This document shows positions 27,301-33,501 of a stretch of DNA of 54,968 bases, in pieces. The DNA is from Muribaculaceae bacterium Isolate-013 (NCI) (GTDB lineage Bacteria; Bacteroidota; Bacteroidia; Bacteroidales; Muribaculaceae). Location: contig SCEJ01000019.1 in assembly GCA_004102785.1 (NCBI GenBank), positions 1 through 54,968 of the forward strand. The letters are read 5' to 3'. How positions within the stretch are numbered: the first letter of the stretch is position 1; each line of letters opens with the position of its first letter. The notes under the pieces were generated by a model. It made no database searches. It saw only the letters and a program-made list of their open reading frames with translations, and was not told the DNA's origin. Position numbers and translations under genes: made by a program.

Positions 27301-27338
27301 AGATTGCCAACAGCACATTCAGAGTGGCAGTGCGCTAA
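24327..27338 (+). CDS. Secreted multidomain surface protein (choice-of-anchor, FnIII, type IX tail)
   Basis: A 1003-residue protein with a signal peptide (MKRFCLQLLLLPVAVSALSA). Residues ~22-180 form a choice-of-anchor beta-sandwich (YSETFDSQASLGAF to LYVDNISV). FnIII-like domains follow (~185-385), then a second jelly-roll (~395-545, FTESFSGG to IAIDNIRIY-like), a CARDB-like domain (~550-660), a third choice-of-anchor domain (~690-880, DDFETYDSF to FILMVDNVTF) and a short C-terminal sorting segment (VWSVDGRLISHV, GPGIYIVKI). It shares its module types with the proteins at 867, 49243 and 52540. Codon and base use look less GC-rich than the housekeeping neighbours. With the flanking repeats and IS remnants, this suggests acquisition as a unit. 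Confidence 0.82.
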   Translation: MKRFCLQLLLLPVAVSALSADVLTPPYSETFDSQASLGAFTVINNNNDSKTWAWDSSTQAVKYSNSWMAADDYLVLPGLQLEAGKLYTFSFDCYRQSSFRTEKIAAFVGTGDTVDKLTISLLAPVEVMAAKVDNEKETKNLDFTPEASGVYYFAVQACSDGGQLNLYVDNISVTAPKTMDAPAAVSDFTVTPAPLGALKATISFAVPSTDINGQPLQELERVEIYRGDTFVTSVYVELGATEPYQCSDDNAVYGENVYRAIPYNQGGAGYEARTTVFIGNDVPVAPGDMVLRHGEGDGDAILQWSAPEADIRGLSIDAATLTYKLKHTRPSQEWYEDLADDVVGTSYSYTECTPDFPQAFYKYSVRAKNPAGEGDALFSEMWLPLGKPDVAPFTESFSGGQLEHIFRTKMEVGTGLWAMSDDDTNPEMQSVDGDNGFIMCSGGADGDVGALYSGRIDLAGVENPTLAFYYYNFDSRDAGTIRVMVSDGDGFEPVGEPVATGAGDEMAWNQAILSLADYKDKKIEIALKATLSTTKTVAIDNIRIYNQLSHDLSVIIESPAVAVTGSPCPVGLMVTNEGAETSGGFAVEIFMNGESVATVDGEDIAPGEIGRLAFQLPVSLFDKAGKIDLYAVVNYDLDENTDNNRSFTVSTMVVNRNHPRPLNLTASAAPEGNVMLAWDMPDLVNGPLASETDDFETYDSFSIGNAGEWQFVDVDGAPVDGPSDFDIPNVPAGNPASFFVMDTSGEDFVTYGFNSYSGKKCLAAVFNARGVKNDDWAISPELPGHAQAITLWARSYSSKYPDSFEILYSKTADTPDSFFSVAKFENIPSAWKEYAAQLPEGSKYFAIRYISADAFILMVDNVTFAKAGAESMEYTLGGYNVYRDMEPVGSVGSNVTSFTDTGVTPGKHTYHVTAIYQSAGESDPSEPVMADVSSIGSVATDTAISVVGTVGKIIVNGGCGLTTEVWSVDGRLISHVRDARSIPAGPGIYIVKIANSTFRVAVR

Positions 27339-27351
27339 TTCGTTATTATAA

Positions 27352-27536
27352 TAAGTAATTGGTCGAAATTATTTTAATGTTTATGCGGATGAAATTTTTA
27401 GGATATTTGTCTTGAAGAGGAAGGAGCGTAGCGAGCTACGTGACTGACGATGAGAGGCAAAGATTCAAAAATTTAGTCGCAGAAACATTGAAATAAGATG
27501 ACCGGTTAGTATAAAATAATTTTGAACAGTTACTTA
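27352..27536 (+). repeat. 185-bp MITE-like repeat, copy B
   Basis: Starts TAAGTAATTG and ends CAGTTACTTA. It has the same length as copy A and the opposite orientation, with about four differences. It begins 13 bases after the stop codon of the surface protein gene, so it could also affect transcription read-through there. Confidence 0.85.
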
Positions 27537-27547
27537 TCATCATAAAG

Positions 27548-27582
27548 GAGATGTGTCAGAATTTATGTTTCTGACACATCTC
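27548..27582. terminator. Bidirectional terminator between surface protein and Crp genes
   Basis: GAGATGTGTCAGAA (27548-27561) pairs perfectly with TTCTGACACATCTC (27569-27582) around a 7-base loop, followed by TGTTTCT on the plus strand. It lies between two convergent genes and 9 bases from the Crp stop codon. Confidence 0.8.
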
Positions 27583-27590
27583 TGTTTCTA

Positions 27591-28163
27591 TCATAATTTA
27601 CGAAGATATCGGGCTCGGATGCGGTAGAGCGTTTCCGGCCGGACCTTAAGGTACTGGGCGATATATTTGGTCGGCACGTTTTTTACAATATCAGGTCGTG
27701 CGGCGATAAAAACTTCAAAACGGGTCGCGGCATCCTTTGCACCGAAATAGACGTAGCGTTTCTCAATAAGGTAAAGTTCCTCACTCAGGGCCTTGTAAAA
27801 CCAACGGGAAATATCGGGGTATCCGGCAAGTAACACTTCCAGTTCGGAGCAATCAATCACGTATGCCTCCACCTCGGTCATAGCTATGCATGAGAACTGG
27901 GCCCCCTCCCCGGCATAAAATGAATGAAACGACATGAAGCAGTCCCCGCGTTGACCGAAACATATGGTATCTTCAATATCGTCTATCACTCTTCCTACCC
28001 GGAATACACCCTCTTTTACGAGGAAAAGACTTTTCTCGAGCAACCCCTGTGTTACGATACTGTCCCCTTTTTGATAGCGCCTCACCTTGCAGTGTGAAAG
28101 AAATTCTCTGACGGTCTCGGGGGAAACAGGGGAGATCAGGTTCAGAATGTCGGATAATTCCAT
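27591..28163 (-). CDS. Crp/Fnr family transcriptional regulator
   Basis: A 190-residue protein. The N-terminal cyclic-nucleotide-binding-like beta-roll (~20-130) includes YQKGDSIVTQGLLEKSLFLVKEGVFRV. A linker helix and a short C-terminal winged helix follow (ARFEV-type helix, then NVPTKYIAQYLKVRPETLYRIRARYL, the recognition helix). No cysteine cluster for an iron-sulfur centre as in Fnr is visible, and the cAMP-contact residues of E. coli Crp are not conserved, as in most Bacteroidales members of this group. Ligand and targets are unknown. It is transcribed alone, with a terminator right behind it. Confidence 0.88.
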   Translation of the reverse strand: MELSDILNLISPVSPETVREFLSHCKVRRYQKGDSIVTQGLLEKSLFLVKEGVFRVGRVIDDIEDTICFGQRGDCFMSFHSFYAGEGAQFSCIAMTEVEAYVIDCSELEVLLAGYPDISRWFYKALSEELYLIEKRYVYFGAKDAATRFEVFIAARPDIVKNVPTKYIAQYLKVRPETLYRIRARYLRKL

Positions 28164-28276
28164 AGACTATTGTTTTTATGATATTGTTCTATGGAGTTAT
28201 CTAAATTTTTTACAAGGCAAAAATTCAGATTACTTCAATGCAAAGGTACGTAACTTTTGTATCATTCGTAATGGAA

Positions 28277-28325
28277 TAAGTAGCTGGCCGAAATTATTTT
28301 TTACTAATCTCGGCCAGTTGCTTGA
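28277..28325. repeat. 49-bp fold-back derivative of the 185-bp repeat
   Basis: TAAGTAGCTGGCCGAAATTATTTT followed by TTACTAATCTCGGCCAGTTGCTTGA. Both ends resemble the terminal inverted repeats of copies A and B while the middle is missing. The arms TGGCCGA and TCGGCCA can form a hairpin, so it may also act as a terminator of the lipoprotein gene ending at 28373. Confidence 0.6.
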
Positions 28326-28372
28326 TCTAAACTTTTTTAATTACGGCACTTATTATAACATCTTTTATCAGT

Positions 28373-29272
28373 TTACTTTTTGATTTCTACGAGGGGAGTG
28401 CCGGAGAAGGTGGTCTTGCCGCGGCCGTCGGCACGGGTGCAGGAGAATTCGAGGCTACCGGCTACTGCCATCTTGCCGCTGAATTCAGAGAGGGTGTAGG
28501 CCGGGAAAGGCTTGCGGCCGTTCTCCTCCTCCTTGCCATGCTGATCATAGGTTACAGTGTAGGGCAACACATCTTCCTGCGAGAAAGAGAGGCCTTCGTC
28601 GGTGAGCACGAACGGCAGGTTGGGATAAACCAGGTTCATGGCCGGCATTACTGCCGTAAACTTCGACTGGAAAGAGAATAACTCGGCAGTCATTGTCTTC
28701 TGGTCAAGGAAGAGGTCGTAATAAGTAACATCGGTGATGAAAGGCACACCCTCACCGGCGTACACGCGTGTATCTCCGCCGAAGTAGTTGATATTCGGGA
28801 ATATGCGAACCAGGTATTCGCCATCGATTGTAAACTCGGTCATAACAATCGAGGCGGCGTTCTGCGGAAGGCGGATGTAGGTCTTGAGGTCGGTAAGCAC
28901 ATGGGTCTGCCCGGCGCCCGACACCGTGAACGGGCCGTGGTGGTCGGCAACCCAGGCTCCGTCGTTGTCAAAAGTGAGTGGTATTGACGGCACGGTAAAG
29001 GTGAGGTTCTCACCCTGGGCAATCGCCATGCCCGATACACCGAACTGCATCGAGGATTTCTGAAAATCGTAGAGATAACGCACCGTACCGCCGGCATACG
29101 ACTTCCATTCGCCGGTATGTATCTCCTTGACACCGGTGAAATTCAGATTGGGGTTAAGGGTTGCCGTAAAGGTCGAAGGCCCGTCGGGAGTTTCAGAACT
29201 CAGACATGATGTAAGAGCCGGAGCAGAGAGAGCGGCAGCGGCTATGATGCCATAGAGGATTGCTTTCTTCAT
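28373..29272 (-). CDS. Lipoprotein of unknown function, partner of a TonB-dependent receptor
   Basis: A 299-residue protein with a lipoprotein signal (AAALSAPALTSC, Cys23). The mature part appears mostly beta-stranded, in two halves of about 130 residues each (FTATLNPNLNFTGVKEIHTGEWKSY; FITDVTYYDLFLDQKTMTAELFSFQ). I do not recognise a named domain. It follows the receptor gene by 48 bases on the same strand and is probably co-transcribed. By analogy with other receptor-lipoprotein pairs it may be an exposed ligand-binding partner; this is inference. Confidence 0.7.
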   Translation of the reverse strand: MKKAILYGIIAAAALSAPALTSCLSSETPDGPSTFTATLNPNLNFTGVKEIHTGEWKSYAGGTVRYLYDFQKSSMQFGVSGMAIAQGENLTFTVPSIPLTFDNDGAWVADHHGPFTVSGAGQTHVLTDLKTYIRLPQNAASIVMTEFTIDGEYLVRIFPNINYFGGDTRVYAGEGVPFITDVTYYDLFLDQKTMTAELFSFQSKFTAVMPAMNLVYPNLPFVLTDEGLSFSQEDVLPYTVTYDQHGKEEENGRKPFPAYTLSEFSGKMAVAGSLEFSCTRADGRGKTTFSGTPLVEIKK

Positions 29273-29320
29273 TATTATCAGGATATTGATTATTAATTTA
29301 CTTCAGGAATAAACTTTATT

Positions 29321-31558
29321 TCAATTGAATACACGTTTGAGAGTGACGCCGAAACTCATGTGCGGACCGCGCTGGAGGAAGGCATTCCCAATAGAAACGA
29401 AATAAAACGTGTTGTATTGTGTGGCCGTGATATTGTCGGCCCATAATTCAACCGTACAAGGTCGCAGGCGAGCATGTACGCGGGCCGAAAGAGTCATATA
29501 GAACGGCTGGCTCACGGTGTTGGCCTCGTTCCACCATATCCGGCCCACACCGCGCGATGAGACATCCACACCCCATCCGCGCAGAAAACCGCCGTAGGAG
29601 AGAGAGCGGCCGTAACCGGCCGACAGGAAGAGTGTGTTGTTGGGAGCATACGGCACATGCTTGCCGGCAAAATCCTCGCGGCCGTTGTCGTATTGGCGGA
29701 AACGCGCGTCGGTAAAGCCGTATGAGGCTCGGAAATTCAGGCCGTTGTCAAGGCCGAGCGAAGCGGCGGCCTCAAGCCCCCGCGAGCGCGTGCGGCCGGC
29801 ATTGGCCATTATGCGCCCCGTAGTCACCCCGGGAGGGAACACAGTGATCTGCTGGTCGGTACACTCAATCCAGAATGCCGAAAAATCAGCGCCGAGCCTC
29901 CCTTCCCACAGCGAAAGATGCGCCCCTAACTCGAAATTCCAGTTTTTTTCGGGGTTATAGGAAATGATATCGTTGACATCATAAAGCATCGACATCCCCA
30001 TCATCTGCATCAGGCGCTGCTGAAGCACATCGGAGAACATCTGTGTGTTGTAGCCTCCGGCCTTGTATCCCTTTGTAGCCGAAGCATATATATTGCCTGC
30101 ACCCGATGGAAGCAGATATTGCACCGAGAGCTTCGGCAGCAACTGAGTGAAATCCTTGCGCAAGCGGCCGGAGTCGTCTATTTTAAGCGGTACTGTCTGA
30201 AACGGCACCGGCTCGCCAGGCCCTGTGGCATCATAAATAGTATATGAGGCGTCGGCCAGCGAGCGGTAGCGCAGGCGCGCCTGCTCCCAGTCGAACCTCA
30301 GCCCCAGCGACAGAATCCACTGGTCGAGCCGAAGCTCGCTCTGGTGATATGCCGACACGCCGCCCGACGGAAGCGTGAAATCCGACTGCAGAAGCAGCGA
30401 CCGCTCGTCCCAGCGTATCGGATAGGTGCCGGTGCCGCCGTTGACATGCTTCTCAATAAGCTGCTCTATGCCGTAGTCGCCGAATGTGACCGGAGCGCTC
30501 ATATCGGTGCGCCGCCCCATGGCGAAAAGACCTCCGAGCCAGTGCCACCTCCCGGCCGAGCCGCGCGCCACAAAGTCGGCGGTCACCGCCCACTCGTGCC
30601 TCTTCTGCCGCAAGGTGAAATAATCCACCGGAAGGAAATCCTGGTCGAGTGTCATATCGTCGTTGAGATACTGGAATGAAATAATCGATGAGAAATCCAC
30701 CCCCGAGAATGAATGTTTCACCGTCAGCCCGTCGGTAAAACTCAGACGCCGGTAGTAGCATGTGTCATTGTAGTTTACCACCTTCGAGCCGGCCGGCGCA
30801 TAAGGGTAGCCGTGCTGCCATGTGCGGCTCAGCGTGGCGGCGTTCTCGAAAATAACGTTCGAGGCCGGGCGCCATACCGTTTTCCAACGGGCGCTCCACT
30901 GGTTCTCCCTCCCCACCCGCGAGCCGTTGAAGGCATTCCGGTAAAATCCGTCGGTGCCGGTGGCATAGAGATTCAGACTCATTCCCAGCTCCTTCACCGG
31001 CAGCGAGTGCGAGTATATGCCGAGGGCGGCCCGGTAGGTATTCTGCGAGCCATAGCTCACCGAAGCCCTTATCCCCTCGAAGCTCAGCGGCGAGAGGGTA
31101 TATATATTAATGAGCCCGGCCATGGTGTTGCGGCCATACAATATGTTCTGCGGACCGCGGAGCACCTCCACACTCTGAATGTCGGCCAGGTCGAAATCAA
31201 AATTATCCTTGTTTATCACCGGCACATTGTCGATATTCAGCCCCACCACAGGCTGGTCGATGCGGGCTCCGAGACCGCGCACATATACCGACGATGTCAT
31301 GCGTGAGCCATAGGCCGGAATATAGAAATTCGGGGCAATCTCCCCGGCCTGCTTCAGGTTGTCGATGCCCAGACGGCTTACCACTGAAGGGGAGATTACC
31401 GTCACCGACTCGTCGGCGTTGGCACGCGAGCCCCCCTTTATGGCGGTCACGGTCACCTCGTTGAGCGGCAGCACGGTATCCGCTTTCTCGGCTCCATACA
31501 GCATGGCCGGCAGCAGACATAGCGATATATAAACGAAAGTTCGGATAGCTGTTCCCAT
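29321..31558 (-). CDS. TonB-dependent outer membrane receptor
   Basis: The protein is 745 residues from MGTAIRTFVYISLCLLPAMLYG (31558), which gives the signal peptide; the 19 codons before it overlap the promoter. A TonB box-like LNEVTVTA leads into the plug domain (NADESVTVISPSVVSRLGIDNLKQAGEIAPNFYIP; SVEVLRGPQNILYGRNTMAGLINI). The 22-stranded barrel follows and ends VTLKRVFN, with an aromatic-type last strand. No SusC-type carboxypeptidase-regulatory domain or STN signalling domain precedes the plug, so it resembles small-ligand (siderophore, cobalamin or haem-like) receptors more than SusC. The ligand is unknown. Confidence 0.88.
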   Translation of the reverse strand: MGTAIRTFVYISLCLLPAMLYGAEKADTVLPLNEVTVTAIKGGSRANADESVTVISPSVVSRLGIDNLKQAGEIAPNFYIPAYGSRMTSSVYVRGLGARIDQPVVGLNIDNVPVINKDNFDFDLADIQSVEVLRGPQNILYGRNTMAGLINIYTLSPLSFEGIRASVSYGSQNTYRAALGIYSHSLPVKELGMSLNLYATGTDGFYRNAFNGSRVGRENQWSARWKTVWRPASNVIFENAATLSRTWQHGYPYAPAGSKVVNYNDTCYYRRLSFTDGLTVKHSFSGVDFSSIISFQYLNDDMTLDQDFLPVDYFTLRQKRHEWAVTADFVARGSAGRWHWLGGLFAMGRRTDMSAPVTFGDYGIEQLIEKHVNGGTGTYPIRWDERSLLLQSDFTLPSGGVSAYHQSELRLDQWILSLGLRFDWEQARLRYRSLADASYTIYDATGPGEPVPFQTVPLKIDDSGRLRKDFTQLLPKLSVQYLLPSGAGNIYASATKGYKAGGYNTQMFSDVLQQRLMQMMGMSMLYDVNDIISYNPEKNWNFELGAHLSLWEGRLGADFSAFWIECTDQQITVFPPGVTTGRIMANAGRTRSRGLEAAASLGLDNGLNFRASYGFTDARFRQYDNGREDFAGKHVPYAPNNTLFLSAGYGRSLSYGGFLRGWGVDVSSRGVGRIWWNEANTVSQPFYMTLSARVHARLRPCTVELWADNITATQYNTFYFVSIGNAFLQRGPHMSFGVTLKRVFN

Positions 31559-31567
31559 ATTCGGGCG

Positions 31568-31575
31568 CAAAGTTA
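31568..31575 (-). promoter_or_regulatory. -7 box of the TonB receptor gene, implying a very short leader
   Basis: TAACTTTG on the minus strand lies only 9 bases before the start codon at 31558. Transcription would begin a few bases before the ATG. No TTG lies at the standard -33 distance. Confidence 0.5.
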
Positions 31576-31673
31576 CCAATTTTTCTCCATATAACAGCCC
31601 CGCCGCCTTTCTCATCAGGTTAAGAAAACGTTAAGAAACTCCTTAATAATAATTAAAAAGGCTGCCGGCCGCA

Positions 31674-31703
31674 TTGCCATTCCGCCGGAAAGTGTTAAAT
31701 TTG
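31674..31703 (+). promoter_or_regulatory. Promoter of the second ECF sigma operon
   Basis: TTG (31674-31676), a 19-base spacer and TAAATTTG (31696-31703) match the Bacteroidetes consensus. The start codon follows only 12 bases after the -7 box, so the leader is very short. Confidence 0.65.
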
Positions 31704-31715
31704 AACCCATAAAAT

Positions 31716-32276
31716 ATGTCAACCGAAGCACCTCAGGAAAACAGCGCGCTCATCGAACGTCTGCGACAGCCCCAAAGCTGCCGCCAGGCTTTCAACGAGG
31801 TTATCCGCCTGTACTCCGAGCCACTTTACCGCCAGATACGCCGCATGGTGCAGACCCACGACGATGCCGCCGACATACTGCAGAACACCTTCCTGAAGGC
31901 ATGGCAGTCAATCGAGAATTTCCGCGGCGACGCCAAGCTCAGCACATGGCTCTACAAAATAGCCTTCAATGAAAGCATCACGCACCTTCAGCGCGAGCGC
32001 AAGCGTTTAAGCCTGAGCATCGACGACGAGGAGAGCCATCTTGTGAACCTCATCGAAGCCGACGAATGGGTCGATGGCGACGCCCTGGCCTTGAAACTGC
32101 GAAAGGCCGTGGCCACCCTCCCTGAAAAGCAGCGGATGGTGTTCAACATGAAATACTACGACGAGATGAAGTACGAGCAGATGTCGGAAATTCTCGGCAC
32201 ATCAGTCGGAGCGCTGAAAGCCTCATATCACCTCGCGGTAAAAAAAATCGAGAATTTTTTCGCAAACAACGACTGA
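31716..32276 (+). CDS. ECF-family RNA polymerase sigma factor
   Basis: A 186-residue sigma factor. Region 2 reads LYRQIRRMVQTHDDAADILQNTFLKAWQSIENFRGDAKLSTWLYKIAFN, and region 4 reads LPEKQRMVFNMKYYDEMKYEQMSEILGTSVGALKASYHLAVKKI. It heads a three-gene group with a small membrane protein (32338) and an LTXXQ-type periplasmic protein (32807), and is divergent from the TonB receptor gene. The group resembles envelope-stress sigma loci of Bacteroidales. It could also influence the receptor, but nothing in the sequence proves this. Confidence 0.93.
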   Translation: MSTEAPQENSALIERLRQPQSCRQAFNEVIRLYSEPLYRQIRRMVQTHDDAADILQNTFLKAWQSIENFRGDAKLSTWLYKIAFNESITHLQRERKRLSLSIDDEESHLVNLIEADEWVDGDALALKLRKAVATLPEKQRMVFNMKYYDEMKYEQMSEILGTSVGALKASYHLAVKKIENFFANND

Positions 32277-32337
32277 ACCGGTTAAACCTTTCAGACACCA
32301 GGGCGTCAAAATATCGAACAGCTTCAAAAACAAAGAC

Positions 32338-32790
32338 ATGAAAAAAGATAACGACATACTCTCCCGCGTGGGCCGCAACGACGGCCTCGCCGTCCCGGAG
32401 GGATTCTTCGAGGCTTTCGCAGCGAAGATGGAGGCGTCGTTGCCCGAGAATCCTGCCGCCGAAAAGCCTCTGACAGTTATCCCGCCACGCACTTTCTGGC
32501 AGCGTATAAGGCCATATACTTATATGGCGGCGATGTTCGCCGGCGTATGGTGCATGGTGAAAATGTTCTCGCTGATGTCGCCCGCCAATGTGGATTTATC
32601 CATTGACAACAACAAGGTGCTCTCCGATGCCTTGAGCGATGACAATTTCGTGTATGAATATATCCTCAATGATGTGTCGGAAAGAGAAATCCTCCAGGAG
32701 ATGTATGACGACTCGCTCGACATCGACGACATTATGCCGGCCGACGGTGTCGTGTATGAGAATACGGATACCCCCTCGATAACTGAATAA
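32338..32790 (+). CDS. Small single-pass membrane protein, putative anti-sigma factor
   Basis: A 150-residue protein. The cytoplasmic N-terminus starts MKKDNDILSRVGRNDGLAVPEGFFEAFAAKMEASL; VPEGFF-type motifs are common in Bacteroidales proteins encoded after ECF sigma genes. One membrane helix lies at ~59-79 (YTYMAAMFAGVWCMVKMFSLM), and the periplasmic tail is acidic (DDSLDIDDIMPADG). It is 61 bases downstream of the sigma gene. The anti-sigma role is inferred from position and topology; no known anti-sigma domain is visible. Confidence 0.7.
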   Translation: MKKDNDILSRVGRNDGLAVPEGFFEAFAAKMEASLPENPAAEKPLTVIPPRTFWQRIRPYTYMAAMFAGVWCMVKMFSLMSPANVDLSIDNNKVLSDALSDDNFVYEYILNDVSEREILQEMYDDSLDIDDIMPADGVVYENTDTPSITE

Positions 32791-32806
32791 ACAAGTTGAT
32801 TCCCGC

Positions 32807-33286
32807 ATGAGCCACAGATTTCTCATATACATAACTCTGCTCTTCGCCGCTCTGCTGCCGCAGGCAGCCGGCGCTCAGCTCAAAACGGCAGAGAATCTCC
32901 GTGAAAAATGGTTCTCTGAAATACGCCAGGTAAAACGCAACTACTTCGTGAAGGAGCTTGACCTCAGCCGCGAGCAGCAGAACAAATTCTTCCCCCTCTA
33001 CGAAGAGATGGAAGACCGGACATTCCGCATCGACGACGAGGCCCGACAGATGGGGCAGCGCATAGCCGAGGCCAAGGATGCCACCGACACCGAATATGAG
33101 AAAGCCGCCGAAGCGCTCTACGATGCCGACGTGCAGACCTCGCAGATACGCCGCGAATACATGGACAAGTTCAAGACCATCCTCACCAGCCGCCAGCTCT
33201 TCGAGCTGAAGAATGTGGAAAGAAAATTCTCACGCGAGATGATGCGCCAGCACAACCGCCTGCGCTCAGAAAAAAAGAGAAACTGA
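32807..33286 (+). CDS. Spy/CpxP-like (LTXXQ-type) periplasmic protein
   Basis: A 159-residue protein with a signal peptide (MSHRFLIYITLLFAALLPQAAGAQ). The mature chain is helical and highly charged (FVKELDLSREQQNKFFPLYEEMEDRTFRIDDEARQMGQRIAEAK; ILTSRQLFELKNVERKFSREMMRQHNRL). The LDLSREQQNKF and LTSRQLFEL segments correspond to the repeated LTxxQ-like motif of Spy/CpxP chaperones, which bind unfolded protein or sense envelope stress. It starts 16 bases after the membrane protein and probably shares its transcript. Confidence 0.75.
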   Translation: MSHRFLIYITLLFAALLPQAAGAQLKTAENLREKWFSEIRQVKRNYFVKELDLSREQQNKFFPLYEEMEDRTFRIDDEARQMGQRIAEAKDATDTEYEKAAEALYDADVQTSQIRREYMDKFKTILTSRQLFELKNVERKFSREMMRQHNRLRSEKKRN

Positions 33287-33416
33287 GTTTGCAATAAAGT
33301 ATACAATACAAGAATCCATCAGCCGACTCAGACGTTAAATAATAAAACACGATAGCGGGCGTCATCCCACCGGTTCCGATTGTGCCGGAACACCACCGCG
33401 GGGAACGCTCCAGTCT

Positions 33417-33455
33417 GGGCAACAAAGGGCCACGCCCTCGTTGCCCTTGCTTTTT
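33417..33455 (+). terminator. Intrinsic terminator before the macroglobulin gene
   Basis: GGGCAAC (33417-33423) pairs with GTTGCCC (33440-33446), with an inner GGGC/GCCC stem, followed by TTGCTTTTT. A smaller hairpin (GTTCCG/CGGAAC, 33374-33391) lies just upstream. It may end the sigma operon or act as an attenuator in the leader of the gene at 33502. Confidence 0.7.
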
Positions 33456-33501
33456 ACAGACCGTTTACTCACATCCCCCACACAAAACATACATTTCGAC
33501 T

